The notes under the pieces were generated by a model. The model worked only from the letters and a program-made list of their open reading frames with translations, had not been told where the DNA came from and did not search any database. This document shows, in pieces, positions 1 to 12,700 of a stretch of DNA of 64,000 nucleotides. The DNA is taken from assembly GCA_025084515.1 (NCBI GenBank), contig JAJAGP010000046.1, forward strand, positions 864,789-928,788. Direction: 5' to 3'. Made by a program: the position numbers and the translations under genes. Positions within the stretch are counted from its first letter, which is position 1, and each line of letters opens with the position of its first letter. Source of the DNA: Ancistrus triradiatus. Taxonomy: Eukaryota > Chordata > Actinopteri > Siluriformes > Loricariidae.

Positions 1-3000
1 ATTTCTCACTTGCTGTCTTGTTTTTAATTTGGTCTATTTCCATCCTCTCTTGTAGAAGTTGTTCTTTCAGAATATCAAGTTCCTTCCATCGTCTTACCAT
101 GTCTTCTTTTTCCTTTTCTGTCTCATCTTTCTGTTGCTTGACTTTGGTCTTTTCTTTTTCCAGTTTTTGTGTCTTCTTTTCCATTGCCATTTTGTCAGAC
201 TCCACTTTTTCCTTTTGGTTTCTCATTTGAATTTTTAACTCCTCAATTTTACTCTGTAACTCCATCAGTTTTTTGTCAACTTTGTATTTCTCTTTCTCAA
301 TGAAAGCTTTCTTGGTCTCAAAGTCTTGGTTTTGTTCTGCCATTGCTTTAGTCATCTTCTCAATAACAGCATCTTTCTGATTTACTTCTTCAACAAGAAT
401 CCTGTTTTCCTCTGTTTCTTTTTCTAGTTTTCTCTGAATTTCATTAGCATTTTGGATATTTATCTTGGCCTTCTCCAAGTCAGTCCTCAGATCCGCGACT
501 TCTCTTCGAAGAGATGCTTTTGATTGCTCAAAGGTCTTTCTCTCATTTTCAGTTCTTTGCTTTTCTGTATTGAGGTCATCTTGCTGAGCATCTAATTTTG
601 CTTTCATTGCCACTTGCTGAATTTTCAAGTCAGAATTCTCCATTTCTATATTTTGTATTATCTTTTCAAGTTCTTCTCTTTCTTGTTTGATTTTGTCTTC
701 CATTTGTTGTTGTTTGGCATCAAGCTCCAGTCTCATTTTTTCCAGATTAGTTCTTTCCTTCATCAGGTCCCTCATACTTTTCTCCATCATTTCCTTTTGT
801 TGGTTGATATCCATCGCTCTCTCATCAAGCAACAGTTTGTCACTTGCTGCCTTGTTTTTAATTTGGTCTATTTCCATCCTCTCTTGTAGAAGTTGTTCTT
901 TCAGAGTATCAAGTTCCTTCCATCCTTTTTCCATGTCTTCTTTTTCCTTTTGTGTCTCATCTTTCTGTAGCTTGACTTTGGTCTTTTCTTTTTCCAGTTC
1001 TTGTCTCTCCTCTTCCATTGCCGTTTTTCCCACCTCGACTATTTCATTTTGCTTTTTCATTTGCTTTTGCAGCTCCTCATCTCTCATTTGTAACTCCATC
1101 CATTTCTTTTCAACTTCAGTTGTTTTTTTCTCAATGATAGCTTTCCTGATCTCAAAGTCTTGATTTTGTTCTGCCATTGCATTAGTCATTTTCTCAATAA
1201 AAGCTTCTTTCTGATTTAGTTCTTCAACAAGAATCCTGTTTTGCTCCATTTCTTTTTCTAGTTTGCTCTGAATTTCATTGGCATTTATTATATTTATGTT
1301 GGCCTTCTCCAATGCAGTCCTCAGGTCTTCAACGTCTTGTTGTAGAGACACCTTTGTCTCCTCAAAGACCTTTTTCTGATTTTCAATTTTATGCTTTTCC
1401 GTATTGAGTTCATCTTGCTGAGCATCTAATTTTGCCTTCATTTTTTCTTGCTCAGTTTTCAAATCAGCCTTCTCTGCTTCTATATTATTTATTATCCTTT
1501 CAAGTTCTTCTTTTTCTTCTTTAATTTTGTCTTCCATTTGTTGTTGTTTAGCATCAAGCTCCAGTCTCATTTTCTCCAAGTTAGTTCTTTCCTCCATCAG
1601 GTCCCTCATACTTTTCTCCATCATTTCCTTTTGTTGGTTGATATCCATTGCTCTCTCATCAAGCAAAACTTTTTCACTTGCTGTCATGTTTTTAATTTTG
1701 ACTATTTCCATCCTTTCTTGTAGAAGTTGCTCTTTCAGAATGTCAAGTTCTTTCCATCCTTCTACCATGTCTTCCCTTTCCTTTTCTGTCTCATCTTTCT
1801 GTTGCTTGACTTTTGTCTTTTCTTTTTCCAGTTCTTGTCTCTCCTCTTCCATTGACATTTTTTCTACCTCCACGGTTTCTTTTTGTTTTGTCATTTTAAT
1901 TTGTAACTCTTCATCTCTCATTTGTAACTCCATCCATTTCTTGGCAACTTCAGTTTTCTCTTTCTCAGTGATAGCTAAACTGGTCTCAAATTCTTGGATT
2001 TGTTCTGCCATTGCATTAGCCATCTTCTCAATAACAGCATCTTTCTGCCTCATTTCTTTCTCAAGAATCCTATTTTGCTCCGATTCTTTTTCCAGTTTGC
2101 TCTTAATTTCATTCAAATTTTGGATATTTATCGTGGCCTTCACCAATTCAGACCTCAAGTCCTCGACTTCTTTTTGTAGAGATGCTTTTGACTGCTCAAA
2201 TGTCTTTCTCTCATTTTCAGTCTTTTCTTTTTCTGTATTGAGGTCATTTTGCATTTTCTCCAGATTAGTTCTTTTCTCCATCAGGTCACTTATGCTTTTC
2301 TCCATCATTTCTTTTTGGTGGTTGATATCCATTGCTCTCTCATCAAGCAAAACTTTCTCACTTGCTGTCATGTTTTTAATTTTGTCTATTTCCATCCTTT
2401 CTTGTAGAAGTTGCTCCTTCAGAATGTCAAGTTCCTTCCAGCCTTCTTTGATGTCTTCCTTTACCTTTTCTGTCTCATCTATTTGTTGCTTGACTTTTGT
2501 CTTTTCTTTTTCCAGTTCTTGTTTCTCCTCTTCCATTGCAATTTTTTCTACCTCCACGGTTTCATTTTGTCTTGTCATTTCAATTTGTAGCTCCTTAACT
2601 CTACTCTCTAACTCCATCCATTTATTTTCATGTTTGGCTTTCTCTTTCTCAATCATAGCTTTCCTGTTCTCAAATTCTTGGATTTGCTTTGCCATTGCAT
2701 TAGTCATTTTCTCAATAACAGCATCTTTCTGCCTTTTTTCGTCAAAAAGAATCTTATTTTGTTCCATTTCTTTTTCTAGTTTGGTCTGAATTTCATAAGT
2801 ATTCATCATGGTCTTCTCCAATGCAGTCCTTATGTCCTCAACTTCTCTTTGTAGGGATGCTTTTGACTGCTCAAAGGTCTTTCTCTCTTTTTCAGTCTTT
2901 TCCTTTTTTATATTCAGTTCATCTTGTATTGTTTCCAGATTAGTTCGTTCCTCCATCAGGTCCCTCATACTTTTCTCCATCGTTTCCTTTTGTTGGTTGA

Positions 3001-6000
3001 TATCCATCACTCTCTCATCAAGCAACAATTTCTCACTTGCTGTCCTGTTTTTAATTTGGTCTATTTCCATTCTCTCTTGTAGAAGTTGTTCTTTCTGAAT
3101 TTCAAGTTCTTTCTGGCATTTTGCCATGGCGACTTTTTCCTTTTCTGTCTCATCTTTCTGTTGCTTGACTTTGGTCATTTCCTTTTCCAGTTCATGTCTC
3201 TCCTCTTCCATTGTCATTTGATCTAACTCCACTTCATGTTTTTGTTTTGTCATCTGGACTTGCAACTCCTCAACTCTACTCTGAAGCTCCATCAATTTCT
3301 TTTCAATTTCAGTTTTTTCCTTCTCAATGAGAGCTTTTTTGTTCTCAAAGTCTTGGTTTTGTTCTGCCATTGCATTAGTCATCTTCTCAACAACAGCATC
3401 TTTCTGCCTTATTTCTTCAACAAGAATCTTATTTTGCTCCACTTGTATTTCTAGTTCACTCTGATTGCTATTGGCATTTTGGATATTTATCTCCAATGCA
3501 GTCCTTAAGTCCTCGACATCTCTTTGCAGAGATTCCTTTGACTGCTCAAACGCCTTAATCTCTTTTTTTATCTTTTGCTTTTCTATGTTAAGTTCAACTT
3601 GCTGAGCATCTAATTTTGCTTTTAGTGTTTCGTTTTGAGTTTTGAAATCAGAATTCTCCATTTCTATATTTTTCATCTTCTTTTCAAGTTCTTCTCTTTC
3701 GTGTTTCAGTTTGTCTTCCATTCGTTGTTGTTTGGTATCAAGCTCCATTCTCATTTTTTCCAGATTAGTACTTTTCTCCATCAGTTCCCTCATACTTTTT
3801 TCCATCATTTCCTTTTGTTGGTTGATATCCATCTCTCTCTCATCAATGATCTGTGTCTCGCTTAATATCTTGTTTTCAATTTTGTTTATTTCCATTCTCT
3901 CTTGTAGAAGTTGCTCTTTCAGAATGTCAAGTTCCTGCCAGCCTTTTTCCATGTCTTCCTTTTCTTTTTTCATCTCATCTTTCTGTTGCTTGACTTTGGT
4001 TTTTTCTTGTTCCAGTTTTTGTCTCTCCTCTTCCATTTCCATTTTTTCTAACTCCTCCTTTTCTTTTTGATTTGTCATTTGAAACTGTAACTCTTCAACT
4101 CTACTCTGAAACTCCATCCATTTCTTTTCATGTTTGGTTTTCTCTTTCTCAATGAGAGATTTCCTGGTTTCAAAGTCTTGGTTTTGTTTTACCATTGCGG
4201 TAGTCATCTTCTCAATAACAACATCTTTCTCCCTAATTCCTTCAACAAGAATCCTATTTTGCTCCATTTCTCTTTCTAGTTGGCTCTTAATTTCATTGGC
4301 ATTTTGGATGTATATCTTGGCCTTCTCCAATTCAAACTTCAAGTCCTCGACTTCTCTTTGTAGAGATGCTTTTGATTGCTCAAAGGTCTTACTCACAATT
4401 TCAGTCTTTTGCTTTTCTATATTGAGTTCATCTTGCTGAGCATCTAATTGTACTTTCATTGTTTCCTTCTCAGTTTTCAAGTCAGAATTTTCCATTTGTA
4501 CATTTTTCATCTTCTTTTTGAATTCCTCTATTTCTTGTTTCATTTGGTCTTCTATTTGTTGTTGTTTAGCCTTAATCTCCATTCTCATTTTCTCCAGATT
4601 AGTTCGTTCCTCCATCAGGTCCCTCATACATTTCTCCATCATTTCCTTTTGGTGGTTGATATCCATCTCTCTCTCATCAAGCAAAATGTTCTTGCTTGCA
4701 GTCATGTTTATAATTTGGTCTATTTCCAGTCTCTGTTCTATTAGTTGCTCTTTCAGAATTTCAAGTTCCTTCCAGCTATTTACCATGTCTTCCTTTTCCT
4801 TTTCGGTCTCATCTTTTTGTTGCTTGACTTTGGTCTTTTCATTTTCCAGCTCTTGTCTCTCCTTTTCCATTTCCATTTTTCCTATTTCCAATATTTCTTT
4901 TTGTTTTTTCATTTCCTTTTTTAGCTCCTCATCTCTCATTTGTAACTCCATCCATTTCTTTTCAGCTTCAGTTTTCTCTTTCTCAATCATAGCTTTGCTG
5001 GTCTCAAAATCTTGGATTTGCTCGGCCATTGCATTAGTCATTTTCTCAATAACAGCATCTTTCTGCCTTTTTTCATCAAAAATAATCTTATTTTGTTCCA
5101 TTTCTTTTTCTAGTTTGGTCTGAATTTCATGAGTATTCATCATGGCCTTCTCCAATGCAGACCTCAAGTCTTCGACTTCTCTTTGTAGGGATGCTTTAGA
5201 CTGCTCAAAGGTCTTTCTCTCTTTTTCAGTCTTTTCCTTTTCTATATTCAGTTCATCTTGTATTGTTTCCAGATTAGTTCGTTCCTCCATCAGGTCCCTC
5301 ATACTTTTCTCCATCGTTTCCTTTTGTTGGTTGATATCCATCACTCTCTCATCAAGCAACAATTCATCACTTGCTGTTCTCTTTTTAATTTGGTCTATTT
5401 CCATTCTCTCTTGTAGAAGTTGTTCTTTGTGAATGTCAAGTTCTTTTCTGCATTTTGCCATGGCGTCTTTTTCCTTTTCCGTCTCATCTTTCTGTTGCTT
5501 GACTTTGGTCATTTCCTTTTCCAGTTCTTGTTTCACTGCTTCCATTGTCCTTTTTTCTAACTCCACCTTATTTTGTTGTTTTGTCATCTGGACTTGCAAC
5601 TCCTCAACTCTTCTCTGTAGCTCCATCAATTTCTTTTCAATTTCATTTTTTTCCGTCTCAATGAGAGCTTTCTTGTTCTCAAAGTTCTGGGTTTGTTCTG
5701 CAATTTCTTTAGTCATCTTCTCAACAACAGCATCTTTCTGCCTTATTTCTTCAACAAGAATCTTATTTTGCTCCACTTGTATTTCTAGTTCACTCTGATT
5801 GCTATTGGCATTTTGGATATTTATCTCCAATGCAGTCCTTAAGTCCTCGACATCTCTTTGCAGAGATTCCTTTGACTGCTCAAACGCCTTAATTTCTTTT
5901 TTTATCTTTTGATTTTCTATGTTAAGTTCAACTTGCTGAGCATCTAATTTTGCCTTTAGCATTTCGTTTTCAGTTTTGAAATCAGAATTTTCCATTTCTA

Positions 6001-9000
6001 TATTTTTCATCTTCTTTTCAAGTTCTTCTTTTTCGTGTTTCAGTTTGTCTTCCATTCGTTGTTGTTTGGCATCAAGCTCCATTCTCATTTTTTCCAGATT
6101 AGTTCTTTCCTCCATCAGGTCCCTCATACTTTTTTCCATCATTTCCTTTTGTTGGTTGATATCCATCGCTCTCTTATCCAGCAACAGTTTGTCACTTGTT
6201 GTTTTGTTTTTAATTTGGTCTATTTCCATCCTCTCTTGTATTAGTTGCTCTTTCAGAATGTCAAGTTCCTGCCAGCCTTTTTCCATGTCTTCCTTTTCCT
6301 TTTCCATCTCATCTTTTTGTTGTTTGACTTTGGTCATTTCTTCTTCTAGTTCTTGTCTCTCCTCTTCCATTGCCATTTTTTCTACCTCCACAATTTCTTT
6401 TTGCTCTGTCATTTCAAATTTGAACTCTTCATCTCTTCTTTGTAACTCCATCCATATCTTTTCATGTTCGGTTTTCTCTTTCTCAATGAGAGCTTTCCTA
6501 GTCTCACAGTCTTGGTTTTGTTCCTCTATTGCTTTGGTAATTTTCTCAATAACATCATCTTTCTGCCTTCTTTCTGCAACAAGAACCCTATTTTGCTTCA
6601 TTTCTTTTTCTAGTTTGCTTTGAATTTCATTGGCATATTGGATATTTATTTTGGCCTTCTCCAGTTCAGTCCTCAAGTCCTCAACTTCTTGTTGTAGAGA
6701 CACCACTTTTTGCTCAAAGATCTTTCTCTCATTTTCAGTCTTTTGCTTTTCTATATTGAGTTCGTCTTGCTGAGCGTCTAATTTTGCCTTCATTGTTACT
6801 TTCTCATTTTTCAAATCGGTTTTCTCCACTTCCAAATTTTTTATTATCTTTTCAAGTTCTTCTCTTTCATGTTTAAGTTTGCCTTCCATTTGTTGTTGTT
6901 TGGCATCAAGCTCCAGTCTCATTTTTTCCAGATTAGTTCGTTCCTCCATCAGGTCCTTTCTACTTTTCTCCATCAGTTCCTTTTGTTGGTTGATATCCAT
7001 CACTCTCTCATCAAACATCATTTTGTCACTTGTTGTCTTGTTTTTAATTTTTTCTATTTCAATGTTCTCTTGTTTTATTTGTTCTTTCAGAATGTCCAGC
7101 TTTTTCCAGTTTCTTACCATGTCTTCTCTTTCCTTTTCTGTCTCATCTTTCTGTTGCTTGACTGTTATCTTTTCTTTTTCCAGTTCTTGTTTCTGCTCTT
7201 CCATTGACATTTTTTCTACCTGTACTACTTCTTTTTGTTTTGTTGTTTGCTTTTGCAGATCCTCATCTCTCATTTGTAACTCCATCCATTTGTTTTCAAC
7301 TTCAGCTTTCTTTTTTTCAATGAGAGCTTTCCTGGTCTCAAAGTCTTGGTTTTGTTCTGCCATTGCATTAGCCATCTTTTCAATAACAGCATCTTTCTGC
7401 CTTATTTCTTCAACAAGAATCCTATTTTGCTCCATTTCTTCTTCTAGTTTGGTCTGAATTTCATTGATGTTTTGGATGTTCATGTTGACCTTCTCCAATG
7501 CAGTCCTCAAGTCCTCAACTTCTCTTTGTAGAGATTCTTTTGTCTGCTCAAATACCTTTCTCTCATTTTCAGTCTTTTGCTTTTCTATATTGAGGTCATC
7601 TTGCTGAGCGTCTAATCTTGCCTTCATTGTTTCCTTCTCAGTTTTCAAATCACTTTTTTCAATTTCAATATTTCTCATTATATTTTTCAATTCTTCTCTT
7701 TCTTGTTTCATTTTGTTATCCAGTTGTTGTTGTTTGGACTCAAACTCCATTCTCATGTTTTCCAGAATAGTCCTTTCCTCCATCAGGTCCCTCTTACTTT
7801 TTTCCATCATTTCTGTTTGTTGGTTGATATCCATCGCTCTTTTATCCAGCAACAGTTTGTCACTTGTTGTTTTGTTTTTAATTTGGTCTATTTCCATCCT
7901 CTCTTGTATTAGTTGCTCTTTCAGAATATCAAGGTCCTTCCAACCTTTTACCATGTCTTCCTTTTCTGTCTCGTCCTTCTGTAGCTTGACTTTGGTCATT
8001 TCCATTTCAGGTGCTTGTATCGTCACTTCCATTTCCATTTTGTCTAACTCATCCCTTCCTTTTTGTTTCATCATTTGAAATTGTAACTCTTCAACTCCAC
8101 TTTTTAACTCCGTCCATTTCGTTTCAGCTTTGGATTTCTCTTTCTCAGTGAGAGCTTTCCTGGTTTCAAAATCATGGTTTTGTTCTGCCATGGCTTTAAT
8201 CATCTTCTCAATAACAGCGTCTTTCTCCCTTATTTCTTCAACAAGAATCTTATTTTGCTCCATTTCTTTTTGTAGTTGGCTCTGAATTTCATGAATATTT
8301 AGCGTGGCCTTCTCCAACGCAGTCCTCACATCCTCGGCTTCTTGTTGTAGAGATGCCTTTGACTGTTTTTCTATATTAAGTTCATCTTGCTGAGCATCTA
8401 ACTTTGCCTTCATTGAGTCTTGCCTGGTTTTGAAATCAGAATTCTCCATTTGTATATTTTGTATTATCTTTTCAAGGTCTTCTCTTTCTTGTTTCATTTT
8501 GTCTTCCATTTGTTGTTGTTTGGCATCAAGCTCCAGTCTCATTTTCTCTAGATTAGTTCTTTTCTCCATCAGGTCCCTCATACTTTTATCCAATGTTTCC
8601 TTTTGTTGGTTGATATCCATCACTCTGTCATCAAGCAGCAGTTTTTCACTTGCTGTCTTGATTTTAATTTTGTTTATTTCCATCCTCTCTTGTAGAAGTT
8701 GTTCTTTCAGAATGTCAAGTTCTTTCTGGCATTTTACCATGTCTTCTCTTTCCTTTTCTATCTCATCTTTCTGTTGCTTGACTTTGGTCATTTCCTTTTC
8801 CAGTTCTTGTCTCTCCTCTTCCATTGTCATTTTATCTAACTCCACAGTTTCTTTTTGTTTTGTGATTTTAATTTTCAGCTCCTCAACTCTACTCTGTAAC
8901 TCCATCAGTTTCTTGTCACTTTCAGTCTTCTCTATCTCAAAGGTCTTTCTCTCATTTTCTGTCTTTTGCTTTTCTATATTGAGGTAATTTTGCTGAGCTT

Positions 9001-9769
9001 CGAATATTGCCTTCATGTTTACTTGCTGAGTTTTCAAATCAGAATTCTCAGTTTCTATATCTTTCACCATCTTTTCAATTTCTTCTTTTTCATGTTTCAT
9101 TTTGTCCTCCATTTGTTGTTGTTTTGCATCAAGCTCCATTCTCATTTTTTCCAGATTATTTCTTTCCTCCATCAGGTCCCTCATACTTTTCTCCATCCTT
9201 TCCTTTTGTTGGTTGATATCCATCACTCTCTCATCAATGATCTGTCTCTCACTTAATATCTTGTTTTTAATTTTGTTTATTTCCATCCTCTCTTGTAGAA
9301 GTTGTTCTTTCTGAATGTCAAGTTCTGTCCAACCTTTTTCCATGTCTTCCTTTTCCTTTTCTGTTTCATCTTTCTGTTGCATGACTTTGGACATTTCCTT
9401 TTCCAGTGAGTCTTGTCTTTTCTCTTCCATTGCCATTTTTTCAAACTCTCCCTTTTCTTTTTGTTTTGTCATTTGCTTTTGCGACTCATCATCTCTTGTT
9501 TGTAACTTTGTCCATATGTTGTCAAAGTCATTTTTCTCTTTCTCATAAAGATGTTTCTTGGTGTCAACCTTTTGATTTTGTTCCGCTAGTGCATGAGCCA
9601 TTTTTTGCAATGCATTATTTTTCTCCATTATTTCTTCAACTAGAATTCTATTTTGCTCTTTTTGCTTTTTTAATTTGGTTCTATTTTGTCCATACCTTTG
9701 GATATTTATTCTTGTCTTTTTCAAATCAGTCTTCAATTTGTCCACCTCCCTCTGCAGAGCTGCCTTTGA
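1..9769 (-). CDS. Giant gene, coding exon 4: tandem-repeat coiled coil (partial)
   Basis: Acceptor CTATTGCAG at 9770-9771, then SKAALQREVDKL in phase 0, matching exon 3. The frame was checked by translation at its start, near 5056 and near position 58, and these are in register. No minus-strand stop interrupts it before the window edge, giving at least 3,256 codons. The protein is highly charged coiled coil with recurring units containing MDINQQKEMMEKSMRDLM, NLEKMRLELDAKQQQMEDK and LLQERMEIDQIKNK. Units are 201-278 codons long and all spacings are multiples of three, consistent with selection on the frame. Whether the exon ends within the array or beyond cannot be seen. The opposite strand is pyrimidine-rich and produces long serine/phenylalanine-rich shadow frames. 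Confidence 0.75.
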
Positions 9770-12700
9770 CTGCAATAGAGTTTTATATTTTTATGCATTT
9801 TTTCACAATAAATTATTAAACAGTGTAAATAAATAATACTTGCAGAATACTTACCTTCTGAATTTCTTTTGCTGTTGTCTCCTTCTTTCCTTGGTTAGTT
9901 ACTTTCAAAGTTCCAATGGCATGTTGTTTTTCATGAACAGTCTGTGTAGACATTTCCTTTTTCTCCCGTCTTGCTTCCAGTTCTTCTACTTGTTTCTGTA
10001 CTCTAGCACTCCTGATTTCTAACTCGTCTCGTTCTCTCCTGTTCTTTTCTTCTCTCTGTTCCAGTCTCCTTTCTCTCCGTTTAATTTCAGTCATTAAAGT
10101 TTTCATCTCATCCTTTTCTTGTCTAAGGATTACCTTGTTTTGCTCCATTTCTTTTGTAGGATGTCTGAGCATCTCTCGGATGTGTTCAATTTCAACAACG
10201 AGGCTCTGCATCTCATCATTCATCTTCTCTTTGTCTTCTCCTCCAAGCTGGCTTTCTGACGCTTGATTTTCCAGGTGAAATTGTGTTTCTCGTACCATTT
10301 CTCTAATTCTTTCAATCTGAAGAATCAGACTGATGATCTCAACGCTGTCAAATTCTTCTCTTGCTTTTTGTATCTCAGCTTTAACACATTCCATCTCATA
10401 TCTCTCCTTCTCAGTCTCTGCCCTTTTACATTCAATCTCTTCATTTGCTCTCAATATTTCCGCCCATATCCTGTCTTGTTCACCCTTTTTCCTAACGATT
10501 TTCTTCATTCTTTGGTCAAGATCGTTTTTCTTCCTGTCCATCTCTTTTTTCATGAGCTCCATCTCTTCCATCTCTCGCTTTACCCTCTGCATCTTTTCCT
10601 CCAGTTCATTTCTCTGTTGCTGTATTTCAACCTTGACCTGTTGCAGTCTTTCCATCTCTTCATTCACAAGTCGCATTTTGTTTTCGGCGTCTTCATATTG
10701 CCTGAGTATCTCTGCCTTCATCTGCCCGAGTTTATCCTGCTCACTCTTAGTTTCTGCAATTTTCTTTTCCATCTCCTCGTTTTGATTGTGTAGGTCTAGC
10801 TTCAGTTGTTCAAGTTTCTGCAGTTCCCTGATTGCCATCTTCATTTTGGCCTCAGCATCCTCTTTTTGTATCATCAAGTCACACTTCATATCTTGGATCT
10901 GCTTCATCTCAGTCCTTTTCATTTTTATCTCCTTATTCAGCTTCCCTTTTTTCCTCTGAACCTTCTTTATTTCGTCCTGATGTTCCCTTTTTGCCTCCTC
11001 ACGAAGTCTGTCTAATTCTTCTCTCATTATGGTTAGGTCGTTCTTGGCTTTTTCGTATGAACTTTCCATCTCTGCACGAATCCACTGCAGATTTTCTCTT
11101 TCAAGCTCAATCTCTTCCCTCATTTTTATTATTGTTTGCTCTGCTTGTTTGATATTTTCCTCTCTACATTTTAGATATTCGTTTTGCTGTTGAGTCTCAG
11201 CCATCATTTTGTGTAGGTTTTCCTTGTCTAATGTTAAAAGTTCTTTGCTTCTTTCTAGAGCTTCTTTGTCTTTCTCCAGCTCAGCCTTGATTCGATCAAG
11301 TTTATCTCTTTCTCTTAGTTGTTCGGTCTTCATGTTCTCCATATCCTGTTTTGCTCTCATGTGCATCGTTATTTCTCTGTCCTTTTGAACCTCGTCCATT
11401 GTTCTGCTAAACGACTTTTTCGTCAGCTCTGTTGTTGTTTTTTTCATACTCTCCATCTTCTGTATTTCAGTTTTGACTGCATCCAGAATTCCTCGCTCCC
11501 TCTGTACCTGGTCTGTTTGTTCCAGATTTTCCAGATTATCTTTCTGCTTATCCTCCCCACGTTCAGTTCCCCTCTCCACTATTTGTATGTCAGTTGTCAT
11601 CTCATTAAGCTGTATTCTCTCGGTTTTCTTCTTCTCCTTCTCATTTTCCATTTGTTCTATTTGATCTTTCAGTTCCATTCTCATCTTTTCCAGGTAATTT
11701 TTCTCATCCATCAGTTCCCTTAAATTGTCCTCCAGAATTAGCTTTCTTTGGTTAAATTCAGTCTCTTTTTGGTCAAATAAAAGTTTGTCGGCTGTCAGTT
11801 TATTCTTTAATTCCTCTAAACAGGCCTTCTCCTTTAGCAGTTCAGTTTTCTTCATTTCTAATGTTCCCATTTCCAGTAATTCATTCCCCCTTATATCAGA
11901 CAAGCCACCCCAAGCTTCAGTTTGTACTTGCACATCAGTTTGCACCATCCTTTTTTCAGGTGTGTATACACCATACATTTTATTCCTCTGCCCCTCTATA
12001 TTTAGTTGCTTGTTGACAAGTTCTTGTTCTTCTCTTTGTTTCTGTATCTTGGCACTTGTTATTTCTAACTCGTCTCGTTCCCTCCTGTTCTTTTCTTCTC
12101 TCTTTTCCAGATCTCTTTTTCTTCGTTGCATCTCAATCTTTAATGTTATAATCTCGTCCTTCTCTTGTCTAAGGATTTCCTTGCTTTGCTCCATTTCTGT
12201 TTTAAGAAACCTGAGCATCTCCCTGATGTGTTCAATTTCCGCAACAAGACTCTGCATTTCATCATTCATTTTCTCTTTGTCTGGGGTTCCCAGTTGGCTT
12301 TCTTCCATTTGATTTTCCAGGTGATACTTTGTATCTCGTACTATTTCTCTGGTTCTTTCAATTTGAAGGACCAGGCCGATAATTTGAGAATTAAGCTCTG
12401 CTCCTTCTTCAGTGTCCACAGTCTCAAATTCCTCTCTTGCTCTTTGGAGTTCAGCTTTAACACATTCTATCTCTTTTATCTTTATTTCAGCCTCTGCCTG
12501 TTTGCGTTCAAGGTCTTCTTTTGCAGCCTCAATTTCTAGTCTTATCTGATCTTTTTTCCTAATGCTCTGCTTCATCTTTTGGTCAATATCTTTCCTCTTC
12601 TGATCAAGCTCTTTTTTCGTGAGCTCCATCTCTTCCACCTCTCGCTTTGCCCTCTGCATCTTATAATCCAATTCAGTTTTTTGTTGTCGTATCTCATCTT

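Noticed and set aside
18..9819. Many plus-strand open frames, the longest 420 codons at 1527-2789
   Set aside because: They are antisense shadows of the minus-strand coiled-coil array: low-complexity serine/phenylalanine/leucine protein, recurring with the same period as the coding repeats, with no splice or promoter logic.
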